A stretch of DNA of 64,000 nucleotides, taken from Crambe crambe. Lineage: Eukaryota; Porifera; Demospongiae; Poecilosclerida; Crambeidae. Location: NCBI GenBank assembly GCA_963924555.1, contig OZ004597.1, forward strand, positions 1,054,001 to 1,118,000, in the 5' to 3' direction. The notes below the pieces were generated by a model. It saw only the letters and a list, made by a program, of their open reading frames with translations. It did no database searches and was not told the origin of the DNA. Of this stretch, positions 43,399-57,244 are shown in pieces (the first letter of the stretch is position 1; each line of letters begins with the position of its first letter). The translations under genes and the position numbers were made by a program.

Positions 43399-46238
43399 AT
43401 GGAGGAAGTGGATAATATCATTATAGAGACACTCAAAGATATAGGATGGTGAGTTAAAGTCAATAACTAGTGATTAGTTTTATGGTTTCCCTCCTCCCAC
43501 CCCAGCCACTTTGATGATGATGTGACTAACCTTCAAGCTTTCTCTGCATCTGCCATCGTGGAAGCATGTGTGCTCTGCCTGCAGCTGATCAATCCAGAGT
43601 TCCAGAGTCCAAAGACTCTGCCAGAAGCCATGTCTTCCCGCTACCGAATGTGCACCAACTTGGCCAACACAGTCCAGGTATAATTTCATTGTATGACAGT
43701 TATATATTATAATTTGCACTGGGAAGAGGCTAGCCTCTCTTTCCACTCCATTATAATCTTTAATTCTAATTTTAAGCCTTGATTTTCAAATGCTACAGAG
43801 TTTAGGCTACCCAGGAGAGATTGGCTACCAAACCTTCTTATACTCGAGTGTCAAGGAGTGGCGAAAGCTCCTCATGTTCCTCATCGAGAAACTACCCAAG
43901 GAGAACACTCAAGTCACCAATGAGCAGGTGGGGACAGGGGTCATGCTAAGCAGAACCATATCTGCTGAGCTGGCACTCCGACTCAATTCACCATGGACAC
44001 CATCCTTCTGCAAAAAGAACAGCACAGCATGGAGCAAGAATAGCTCTTGGTTGGAAGTAAGTAGTTTGGAGGGCACTGTGTACTAGGATAGAAAAGCCTC
44101 AAAAAAATTTTTTGGGATTTTTTTTTAGGGTTCAGATGGTGTACACTCGTACAGGACCACAGATCTTAGGGCACCCGAAGGAACTGGGAATCTTAATGTC
44201 AGGATACCTAAAGGTAGTGATGTGCCTATGTACCGTACGCAGCGTGCACACCTTGTTTCTTATGATCTTTTACCAGATGTGAAGCACTACTATACTGTCC
44301 ACTTACCTTATGTGTCTTCCCAACCTCCACTGAAGTGCGATATTATCTCCTCACTCCTTGAAAAGAATGCCAGTGAATTTGCTGCTCAGCAGGAATGGGA
44401 AGCAGAGTGGAACCAGCTGGGACTGGCTTCCCGTCTCTCGGAGGAGGTGAGAAAGGCTACACTTTTTATCTGTGTTTCTGTGTAGACACTTGTCAGGTGG
44501 GATGTAGCATACTTCTCAGATCAATAGATGAATATGTTTTTCCTTTGTACATGGGTGTACCATAGATGAGATAATGAAACTATATTCCTGTGATGACAGT
44601 GTGGAATTGATTTTGCTAATGAGGGGGGGGGGGGGGGGGGGGTGTGTGATTGGATGCACTTGATCTTTGCACTTTTTTGATTTCAGGATTATCGTGCACG
44701 GAAGAAGCAAAGGTTGCACAAGAAGATCGTTGACCAGTTGAGAAACAGTGTGCAGCAGGGACAGGCTGCTCTGGGTGGCCTGGGGCTAGGAGCAGACTTT
44801 CAGACTATTCTCAACTCTTTTGGAAGTGAGTGAAGTGACAACCCTCTTTAAGCAGTACTGTAATGATTTGATTGATTTTTGCAGGTAAAGCTGCAGCAGG
44901 TTATGAAACGGGTAGTCGCTTCCAACATGCTGAGAAGCTTCAATTTGCCAAGGTAAGAGGGTGTATAAAATACTCACTTTCTGTTGAGCATTCTTCTTCA
45001 TTTTCAGGAGGATGAAGGCCAGCAAATGGAAGAAACTGAAGAGGTACTGTGTATAGCATACCATTAGCTAGAGTGTGCACTAATTAGAATTTTTCTCCAG
45101 GAACTACAGCTTCGCCGTGAAGAGGAGTTGACAAACCTTCAAGAGCAGCTGGCCAACCTCACATCACAACTGGAGACACTGGAACTGAATATGAAGAAGT
45201 ATAATGCAAGCATCCAGCAGATGGCCGAGTTACAGGCTCAGAAAGAACAGGCCAACAAGGAGGAGAAGGAAGCCTATAAAATCAAGAAACAGACTCACGA
45301 TTTGCTTCCCAATGCTGACGAGAATATAATCAAGCTGCAGGTAATAGAGGGAGGAAGTGGGAGGGAGTTCTTGAAAATGAGTATTATTGTTGATCATGTC
45401 TGTAAAATATATACCAGGATCTCATCCAGTCGAGCGCTGAACGTTTGACCAAACTTGCTGCCAAGTGGGAAGATGTGAGAGGACCACTTCTGGAGCGCTA
45501 CAGACACGCCAAGGAGGAGAGTGAGAACAGAGAGTCCGAAACCAGCAAACTGCTGGAGGAGATTCGTCAGATGAGGGAGAGAATGAAGGAAGTAGCGGAC
45601 GAGACAAGATTGAAGGACGACCTCTATAAACAGCTGGTGGGAGAGTATGAGAGGATGAGCAAGGATTTGAGTAGGGTCTCGTACACACGGAGGATGTTGG
45701 AGATCGTCATGAACATTCAGAAACAGAAAGAAGATATCAGCAAGATCTTGGGAGACACTCGACTGGTGCAAAGAGAGATCAATCAGCTCAATGGGAAACT
45801 GGAGAGAATCTTTACTATCACCGATGAGCAGGTATACAAAGATGCTCGGAAGGATGAAGCCAGGAGGCAGGCGTACAAGTTATTGGCTAGTCTCAGGAAG
45901 GTACACATATGTGCAAGCTTCTTCTGGTGTGCATTAATTGAAGTATGTTGATTTCCGTACTGTTTTCCTGCTGTGTAGAATTGCGACTTGGTGGTCGAAG
46001 CAATCAACGAAACTGGACAGATTAAGAGAGAACAGAGAGACCTGGAGGAGCAGGTAACTCAAATGTCACATGACTACTCATACAATAGTAAGTGGTGATT
46101 ATCTACTTTTTTTCTTTGAAGATTGATAACGAAAATAGCAAAAAGATGAAGGCCAATCTAGAGAGAATAAGTGCAGATTACGAACAGATGAAGAAGGAGA
46201 ACAGTCAAATGTCAAAGAAACTGAAATCCCTTTCTTAG
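43399..46238 (+). CDS. CCDC22: CCDC22, CCC-complex coiled-coil protein
   Basis: Subunit of the COMMD-CCDC22-CCDC93 (Commander) complex for endosomal recycling. The start MEEVDNIIIETLKDIG matches the human MEEADRILIHSLRQAG pattern. The N-terminal calponin-homology-like domain continues with MSSRYRMCTNLANT and SLGYPGEIGYQTFLYSS (human DLGYPLELGYQNFLYPS). A central linker is followed by a long C-terminal coiled coil (45100-46238) rich in Glu/Lys/Gln, ending KKLKSLS at TAG 46236. Exons splice in phase. A 20 bp poly-G run lies in the intron before the DYRARKK exon. Confidence 0.92.
44623..44642 (+). repeat. 20 bp poly-G run in CCDC22 intron
   Basis: Uninterrupted G run on the sense strand within the intron upstream of the exon starting at about 44688. 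It is the third such run in introns of this window. Confidence 0.85.
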
Positions 46239-46452
46239 CGTAAATAGCTTTCATAGAACTAATGGTTATCTTGTTGGGTGTTGATCATAAATTAGTGACA
46301 TTGAAAAATAAGAAAAGAACAAGAGTATAGATCTTAGAGGGTGTGTGTGACTTGTTAAGGTGAACAGTGGTGCATTGCAGATGATTCATTCTATTGACGC
46401 AACAGTTGGGATGAAAAAATGGTAAAGGGTTGTTCTAGTTGAACTGAGTGAG

Positions 46453-49400
46453 TTATACAGTGGTTTCAAGGATGTTGTGTTTGGTGAGGGAGTCTTTGAT
46501 TCTGCTAACAGTAGATGCCAAGTATGGCCCATAAGCATTGTTGTAATAGTCAGCTGAACGACCTCTGCAATTAAAAGAAAAAAGAGTGTATTAAATATAA
46601 CTATCCAGGGGTGTGGAAGCCACACCCACCACTTACCTCATGTCAACTCTACAGATGTAGGATACTCTTGACCGTTCACCTTCTAGAGGCTCCACCAGGT
46701 AGAAAGTGGCCAGTTGCATGGCCCGGATGCCACCCTGCAGACTGGCTGAGGGGTGGGACACAGATGTGGCCACCAAAATGTAGCTCTGAGTAGCAATATC
46801 ATACTGCCAAGACCTGCAGTCAATAACACGCTATATTAATGGCTTATACTACATCATCCTAGTGGCGCTACTTACCTGAGCAAGCAGTGGTCTCTTTCTG
46901 TGAGAGGAGGGACTGAAGGAGTCAAGTACTGGAAAATTTCAGTCTGGTCATTTATCTTAGTGACCACTTTAGTGGCAGACATCTTTCTGTCCCATAAAAT
47001 CCTAAGGCAAACGTATTTTTTTTAAAGTGAGTGAGCATTATATAGAATAGAACTCACTTATCCATCCACAGTCTTCGATGTACAGCTGTACTACACGCCT
47101 CCACTTCCACAACACCTCTCCATACCCACAGAGGAACACCATCCCTCGGCTTCAGATAAGAAACTTCAACCTCCCCTATTGTATCATAGTGGACCCAATT
47201 CTTGAATTTCTTCCTGCTCTCCCTGAGAATGGTGTAGATGCAGTTGTCCACATAGACGTTGAGGTTCCCCAGCCCACTCCTGTCCAGGCCCAGCTCATAG
47301 TATGGCACAGGGTCTCCAGTCTCCAAGTGGGTGAACCGGCACACCTGTAACATGTCTGCTGCCACCTGGGGGGAAATGGAAATTGGACTCTGGTAAAGGG
47401 TCATCAAGAGTACAAGCAACTAGTATAAAACTGTTTGTTTTCCCATACATATATATACATTTAGGTATGCAGGTAGTGAATGGTAGAACACAAGTCACTA
47501 AGCAACCTGATAAGAAGTGTCCATGGAAACACATTTCGGGAGAAGAAAATTGAGGAGGCATTAGAAGCAATAACAACTTTTGAGTGGGTAAGAGTGTTTC
47601 ATGTTACAGCAGACCTGCTCTATATGATGGCAGCATAGCAGAGCCCTACACACTGTCATTATGACGGTCTAATGACCAGACACATACCAATGCCAATATA
47701 CAATACCTCCATGGTTAAGGATGGGGACATTTCAAAGAAACTATGCTAATTCATTGTCCACACTTAAGGTTTCTTTACTGACTTTGTACTTTTGGTATGT
47801 AGTGTGTTACCTTGAAGAGTTTGTCAGCATGACAGATCATCTGGTTCAAACAATGACTTGCTGCCTGCGAGGGAGAAAGGGAGGGATCAAGATCAATTGT
47901 AAGGAGAGATTAAAGAGCAAAATGGACATCAAGTTGAAGCTTACCACACTATCAGTGACTTCTTTATTACATGCCAGCTGGGTGGGGGACATCCCACCAC
48001 CAAGGTTAAGGGTGTTGCGCTTGAAGGAGCCTTTCCGAATGAGGCTGGAGGTCTTCTGAATTGGGTGCGACATGCAGAACAGACTCGGGGCAAAGCACAC
48101 TGCCAGGTTCTGTGCTGTCATCTGCAGTGATACAACACAATTTCCCATCATAAAAGAAATGTTGTAAGTTTAGCTACAAGTCAAACTACAGAGGAATCTG
48201 TCTTTGGAGGCAGACTACAGAGGAATCTGTCTTTGGAGGCAGCCACTTCTCCATAAAGAGAGACTCACTGCCACTGAATCAGCACATGATTTCACAGACT
48301 ACTATTACTCATATGCCCCCAATACACAATATACTGCTAAAAATAGACGCTTGAAAATAGTTTTCCTACTCTCTTACGACGAATGATAAAACTTGTGATG
48401 CTACAAGTGCTACATGTGGACTCACATTCACGCACACTTTGATTGGAAAATAACTTCATCAACTTACCTGGTTAGTGTCTGAGAGTTTTGCCACTTCCTT
48501 CAGGAAGAGAAGGAGGACCTGGAGAGCTTCTCTGTTTTCGTCTGGCATCAGCAGCATCACTGCTTGAAAGGCAGGCAATCGTACTTGACTTGGTACATCT
48601 GAATTTGGATAAGAGGTACATGGTAACGAGGCACTAGCAGCTGCTGATTAACCACTAAGTGTGATTATAGGACAACTATTCATTAATGAGAGGTATGCAT
48701 TTAGCACCCCCATTTCTGTAATGGGACAAGCTAATCGTGTCAAAAATGCTCAAACAACACGAATGAGAAGACCTCTGCCAATAAAGCTCCCAGCCAGGGC
48801 AAGCTCTCTTCTTTCTCAATAAGGAGCATAGGTGTGTAACTCGTCCACCCATACACATGAGAACCTCCATAGGTGCAAATTTCGTGGGAAGGGATACCAA
48901 TTCATGGTGGACTCACTTTCCTGGATCATGATCAGCATTTCTGAAAGTTTGCTTGTGAGTATCGGTTCGGGGAGCTCCCTGTAATAAAGCTTGATCAAGT
49001 CAGCAATGTCATAAGATGAGAAGTCATGAAAATCAGAAAATCCTGAGGGGGAGAGGAGGAGAGGAGGAGGGTAAGTAAGCAAGAAGAATTGTCTATTTGC
49101 ATCAGTTTTTACCCGAGTTGACTTCCACTGTCTCTCGGAGCATCTCTACCCGAGCTTTTGAAGCAGCTCTTCGAAAGAGTCCAAGAGTCTCCAGCCTGTT
49201 GTCTTGCTGGAGGTGCTTGAAGGCGCAGAGAATGGAAGATGGAAGAACTTGACCGGTCCGACGAAGGTTAAGTGACAGGGGCACACCAAATATTCTTTTG
49301 CCTGAAAATGGACAAAGATTAAGTTCCAGTTATCAAAACAGTGACAATGTATGCACTAGGAAGACCTGAACAAACCTAACACATTGGTACAACAGGAGAA

Positions 49401-52400
49401 AGTTATCAATGGAATTGTATAATAGATATTCTTCTACTTACTCCTTGTATCAGGGACCTTCTGTTTCTTTCCTTTCAAGATTCTTGAGCTGCCATGTCAA
49501 TTAAAATATGATCACTTATAAGTGGACAATCTGTAGCATCCACTTACATGTTGGATTTTGATTTGTACAGCTCAATGAGGGCAGTTAACTTGATAAGCGA
49601 GAGCTTTCTAAGCACGGAGATTTGTCCTACAGACAGCTCCTCTATGGGAATCAACCTGCAATCAGATACAAAAACAGAAAAATCCACCCACGGTAATCCC
49701 AGACACGAGCCAGTCAACATGGAGAACTATTCTATAATAGCACGGGCAATTAGGCATGGCTCTAATAATACACACACAGACAATTAGACATGGCTCTAAA
49801 AAATTCAGCCTTAGTATGAGTCAACAGTGATGAAAACATTCTGCACAGATGAAGAACAGGTAGGCAGTCCAAATTGGTAACCCCCTCCCTCCTTTATATC
49901 AGAACACATGTTTTAGAAAATAGGCACGTCCATGATAAGAACTCTGAAGGGGTTCCTCTATTGAGGTAGCACTATTGTTATGCTTTCCAATGAATGAAAT
50001 AATGTCATTTTGTGTCCCATGCATAAAGATGACCTGATTACTCCTTCAAAGTTATTTGGGACTGCTACACATACAGAGACACACTTACGTTCTGACTGGC
50101 TTGAAGATCTGTCTGAAACTGTGAGGTCTTTGGTAACTATGCCACTTGATCTCATGACGCCTACAAGGAGAAGAACAAAAGCAAGGGATGACATCACTGT
50201 GACTCTGGATGATTTGGCTGGTCAATGGAGCAAGTGGGGAAGATAAGGTTCTACTAACACCACAACAAAAACAGTGGAGAGCCATCGTACACAGAAAAGA
50301 TAACTGTAACAGCTGATCGAGTGAGGTTACACGGACACTTTAACACACACAAGTCCAACAAGATGAATATCTATAATCCCTGTGTGTTCAATTCAAGCTT
50401 AAAGGAAATGGTGCATACCTGGATGCATATGGTACTCAACAGGTTGCTCGAAAATAGATACAGACAGGCCCCTTCTGGGAAGGAGAGATCGGTGATCAAT
50501 CTCCATTTACCTACTTGGAAACAACACTGAACCTTTTCATATTGACCAAATTGGGTCTCTTGCTCTACTATGGAGTGCTGATAAGACTAGCATGGTGTTC
50601 TTTGGTTGGAAACAGCCACAGAATCAGGAAATGGGACATACAGCCAATAATATTGACCAAATTAGGATCTCTTGCTCTGGGCTAGTGCTATGGAGTGCTG
50701 ACAAGACTAGCATGCAGGAAAGCATTTTGTTGACATAATTGGTTCTGGAAATGGATTCCTGCCTATGAGGAGCTCATCTGAGACCCACACTAGACAGGAA
50801 ATCGAGACACTCTCAATACTAAAGTGTGTGTGTCTCTCCCTCCTGTGTAGCAGAAAGGCTTTTATCGAAACCTTTGACCTCAGAACTCTGCAAGGAAATA
50901 AGCCATAGAGAAGTTCAGCCATATTACACAGATCCCATATATGAGGCTCAAGGAAAAAAATGGGAAGGCTTCAGACACAACTAAATCTCTATAGGGACTC
51001 ACCAAATGAACCCCACCCCTTTTCAATAAACATAAAGCTTCCTTGAGAGACTTCCAACACTTCCCTAATGTCCAAAGCTCACACATCAATGGAATGCTAT
51101 GATTCCCAATTGGATAGTTATTGAATAAATGACTAGTGGCATTCCACCACACAGCAGAACACTGAAGAATTTTCCTGTCCTGCAAGAAAGAGGTGAGGTG
51201 ATGCCCAACACCAGTTCAGTCTCTATGGGACAATGGCCATCCCATAGATTCAGCCCACCCACCCAATAGCACTCTCTTGCTGGTACAGTCCTTGTGATAT
51301 GGACTAGGGCTAGGGTGAAAATGAATACTTTATATCTGAAAGGTTTCCACTTCAATTTGTTAGCTGGTTCCTTTGAAAAATGTCCCAAAAGGGAGGTATT
51401 GTAATCCTGAATACACTAGGAGGTATTGTAATCCTGAATACACTAAGAGTGTAGAGGACAGAAACTTACCTGGTTTCATCCATCTTGGAAGAAGAGGTGG
51501 TTGATATCCTGCTGATCCTCTTTGAGAAGCCTTCAGAGTTATACACATCAGCAAAGGAACTAGCATCTCCACCATTCATGGCTCCATTGCCAGCCCCGAC
51601 TCCATTGGAGAGAGGAACCACAGACGGTCTCTCCACCATGGGGGGCTGGGGTGAAATCAGATCCCTTTCACTGCACTCTGACCCCATCATACTGGATCTC
51701 AAGTCACATGTCGTATGATTAACAGTACTATCCACTCTCCTGTTTCTCATCTCGTACGTGATAGTGTCTCTCCTTTCAGCACTAGCTGTGAAAATGATCT
51801 CACTATCGGCAATAGTGTCATTGTCATCAGGTGAGGAAGCGCTAACAGTGAGAGGAGATGCAGGATACACGACACGGGAATCACCATTGGGACTCTCGTG
51901 TGAAGGATCAAGGAGATCACCTGAGCCCAGTATGGAGGCAGTACTGGCACTAGCACTGGACAGTGGACTTGTCTCTGGAGATGTGTCACTGAAACTCTTA
52001 CTCACTTTAAAGATGTCTGGTAGAGATTGAGTTTCTTTCATCTTGAGGAGGTTCGACTCAAAGGTACTGATTATACCCGTGGCAAAATTATCCATGTCTC
52101 CACTTGGACACACCTCCAGGTCCCAATCTCCATCATCCTCAGAGTCAAAGGAGCTAAAGTTGGAAGATACCTCCAGTAAGTTTGTTTCATTGGATTTGTG
52201 TGAGGGTGCAGTGTCCACTTGAATGATGGGGACCTGGTCATCACTCATCATGAAACTATATGTCTTCACAGCACGATCCAAACCTGTCAGACTCTTCCGC
52301 AACTCCGAGACCAGCATGGGAGGGGAGTGGCTGGTGGGTGTGCCCTCTTCATTGTCATCCAGGAGATCCTCGGTACTGGAAAAGAGAGTCTCCTGATGAC

Positions 52401-54108
52401 TGGCTTTCTTTCCTTCTTTACGACGAGACCATTTCTTCTGTTTCCGACGGAATTGCCAGTTGTTACTCAGGGCACGACAGTTAGACTCGTCCTCGGAATC
52501 GCCACACTATTGACAGAAAGAGAAAATTTAACACCTTGTTACACAAGCATTAAGTCCATGTACAGGCATATGCATGAACTAAGGGGATGTACATGCTCAA
52601 CATGAAGCAACATGTGACCGACCCTCTTACGAATATCCTCCATCATGTCAGCACAACGATTAAGGATGTTCAGTCTCCTGATGAGGGAATTGATGCCAGC
52701 CTGGTCCAGAAAGGAGTGGTCCTTCTCCACTTGGAATTTGGAGAGGTTTATGGGAAAGTAACCATCTGTAGAAGAGTTTGAAATAGAAAGGTCTTGAGGT
52801 GTGAAATTAATACCCCTAGTCCAATCTGTGACCTTGGATACAATCCTATACCCACAAAAATGTTGCTAGTTTGCTAGAATGTTCCTAAACTCGACCAGTA
52901 CCAGACTGCTCACATGCTTCAATATCAAATATCTCTGTGAGATGATGCTCTCTATACACTCACCTTCAAACATTTGAACATACTGAGGAAAACCAGCAGC
53001 CTTCAGCCACAAACATGCATCACTTGCCTCTTTCACTGAAATTAAATAAAATATATTATATATGATTAGTGAAGCTATTATTAAGATAGAATCCATACAC
53101 ACAAACCAGCTGATGAGCCAACTACAAGCTAGCTATGAAGTTTTGTTTATACAAAACGTGTCATCATAAACCAGGCTGGCTAGCTAGCAGCACCTTTGGA
53201 TTTTTTCGAAGATTTCTTGAAGCTGTTACCATGAGAGACTCTGACAGTCTTCCTGAGAGCAGATCTAGCCTTGGTGACTAGCGGGGAGCTGGCAGGCAAG
53301 TTTAAGCTCGGCGACTTTGGATGCAGGCGCCTGTCTACTTTAGTTTCAATTGGAGAGAGCCACGCGAATAATAGATCAGAAGGTTGATGCTCTTGCTGTT
53401 GCCGCTGTGGAGATTCTGCCACCGCCATTTTAAACTTTATCTAGATCTAACATACAATTTCTGATCGAGTTGAGTGACTCACCCACGTACGTACACTCAA
53501 GCTAGCAGGAGCCATTTGCCCGCTAACGATATTCACGATGATCATGCGCAAAACCACAACGTTTACATTACATCATACCTACCTGCACGTCTGAGCTCCA
53601 CCTTCTTAGTTGGAGAGGAAGTAGTCTCAATGATGGACTAAAGAAAAAAAGGGAAATAAGAACACATCACAACCGTAACAGTTCCTGTTTCGAACAAGGA
53701 ACTTTTGATGCAACTGCAGCCATTCTAGTGTGTTGACTTGTACTCTTGCTCTGTTAACTGGAATTTGATGCTACACTACACTTTATACAACATTTGATCA
53801 ATATGGCACAGTGCCTAATACACACAAAGAGATAGAGGCCACACTAAAATTATTTTTAACGTGAATTAAATAGTAAGTGACATAGTCTCCATTAACAAGT
53901 ATAGACAAACAATGTCCCTAACAAAACTCGTTGCACACACACAGCGTACACACTACTGTGTGATAAAATCCATCCACCAATAACTCACATCAAAGTTTCT
54001 GACCCCCAGGAATGTAGGAGTTGAGTGTGTAGCTCTAAAGGGTGGCAGGTTCTGCGAAGAATAGCCCTTCAACAAGTGCTGTTTTTGCTCGCTTCTGTAA
54101 CTCTTCAT
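46453..54108 (-). CDS. DLC1: START-GAP: SAM-RhoGAP-START protein of the DLC1/STARD8/STARD13 family
   Basis: Rho-specific GTPase-activating protein of the deleted-in-liver-cancer type. The long isoform starts at 54108 (MKSYRSEQKQHL) with exons 53989-54118 and 53583-53637, joining in phase the SAM exon 52964-53035 (EASDACLWLKAAGFPQYVQMFEG). Next come the SAM end (LDQAGINSLIRRLNIL), WQFRRKQKKWSRR, a Ser-rich linker (51470-52317) and the RhoGAP domain with FGVPLSLNLRRTGQ, the arginine finger in LGLFRRAASKARVEML, and YYRELPEPILTSKL. The START domain has VADMLQVCRFTHLETGDPVPYY-like sequence, VYVDNCIYTILRESRKKFKNWV and the C-terminal DYYNNAYGPYLASTVSRIKDSL. TAA is at 46453. One intron (49656-51469) is very long for this window. 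Confidence 0.92.
48185..48242. repeat. Two tandem 29 bp units
   Basis: Two identical 29 bp units starting ACTACAGAGGAATCTG in an intron of the START-GAP gene. The first 10 bases equal the terminal bases of the TIR elements at 18357 and 19993, which may be coincidence or a solo element end. Confidence 0.75.
49656..51469 (-). other. 1.8 kb START-GAP intron with degenerate repeats
   Basis: No gene or transposase is recognised in this unusually long intron. It contains a 27 bp tandem pair (51394-51447), an imperfect direct repeat about 110 bp apart (TATTGACCAAATT...GACTAGCATG at 50541 and 50651), and a short repeat with ATGGCTCTAA at 49750-49800. Weak frames here lack domains. Confidence 0.6.
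53194..53428 (-). CDS. DLC1: Alternative first coding exon of the START-GAP gene
   Basis: ATG at 53428 opens 78 codons (MAVAESPQRQQQEH to KKSSKKSK) ending at a phase-1 donor at 53194. This matches the phase-1 acceptor of the SAM exon at 53035, exactly as the upstream 53583-53637 exon does. It therefore gives a second isoform with a basic, Ser-rich N-terminus. A GCGCATG/RUNX-like site at 53541-53561 and short spacer support a separate promoter. Vertebrate DLC1 and STARD13 likewise use several first exons. Confidence 0.65.
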
Positions 54109-54496
54109 CTTCGGTTACCTGCAAGATTGGTACAATGATAAGCTAACTACAAGTATCATTTCATGAAGAATATAAAGTAAAAGCTAGGAACTCTAACAGC
54201 ACTACTTTAACATACTCACACTGCCCTTGATTACTACCTGAAATATGAATACGTTTAAATAAGCCATGTGGTGTCTACCGGCTAACTTTTCAGCTATAGC
54301 TAGCTATAATACACAGCTAGCTGCTGTTCATTATTTCACCTTGGAAAATACAGACAGAATATTCATAGATTTCTACTCTTGATCGATTGATGAAAGTGTC
54401 AAGTCTTGGGATCGTTCGGTTACAGCGAAACTACTTCTGATCTGAACGGTGCCATATAATGCAGTCCACTAATTAGAAAGCCCTTACCACACGCAT
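54035..54496 (-). other. 5' untranslated exons with overlapping upstream ORF
   Basis: Upstream of the long START-GAP start lie an exon ending at 54488 and an 18 bp microexon (54220-54237), both with good splice sites, leading to the exon at 54118. An upstream ATG at 54496 opens a 36-codon frame running through the microexon and past the main ATG (54108) to TAG at 54035. The rest of 54500-54666 holds nothing recognised. Confidence 0.45.
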
Positions 54497-54666
54497 CCGC
54501 CTCACATTGGTAAAGAGTCGACAGATACGCGCAATTAATTAGCGCAAGCAGTAGTAACGACCTCTACCTATATACCTAGTACCTAGTGCAGGTAAAAAAA
54601 ATCTTGTATAAAATGTACAAATAAATAGTTTCCAGGAGAGTAACAACTGATGGTCCAGTTCTAAGT

Positions 54667-56859
<2,193 letters not shown>

Positions 56860-57244
56860 CCCAACTCTCAGAATAGGACGGCACGCAGTATTATGCGCAT
56901 GTGATCGTGAGTACCACTTCTCTTCGAACTTCCGTGAATATATCCGTGGGGCGTGGCAAGTGTATCTATGCATGCTAGAGTGAAGCGCAGCAACATTGCG
57001 TGGGCTACTGCGCATGTTTTGTATTGCAATTTTATACAGTGGTAATGAGGGTCATACGCAAAACTCAATGTTCAAACGGGAGTGAAATTTGCAGTTTTTT
57101 TTTTGTTGTTTTTTCGTGAGTATGCACATGCGCAGAGCGCGTGAATCACGCGCGCGCTATTCACGCCTACCAGAAAGTAATATTGAAATTGCTACATTAC
57201 ACACTACATGCATATCCTGCCTCTCTAGCTCTAGCTGCTTGACT
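56860..57244. promoter_or_regulatory. Bidirectional promoter, phospho-lyase / SLAIN
   Basis: 385 bp between divergent starts with several GCGCATG-type sites (56893, 57010, 57126) and CG-rich GAATCACGCGCGCGC at about 57141. No TATA box is evident. Confidence 0.45.

Noticed and set aside
54035-54496. Separate 36-residue gene upstream of the START-GAP
   Set aside because: The same exon carries, in another frame, the ATG and phase-0 donor that fit the START-GAP N-terminus; the short frame is more likely an upstream ORF.
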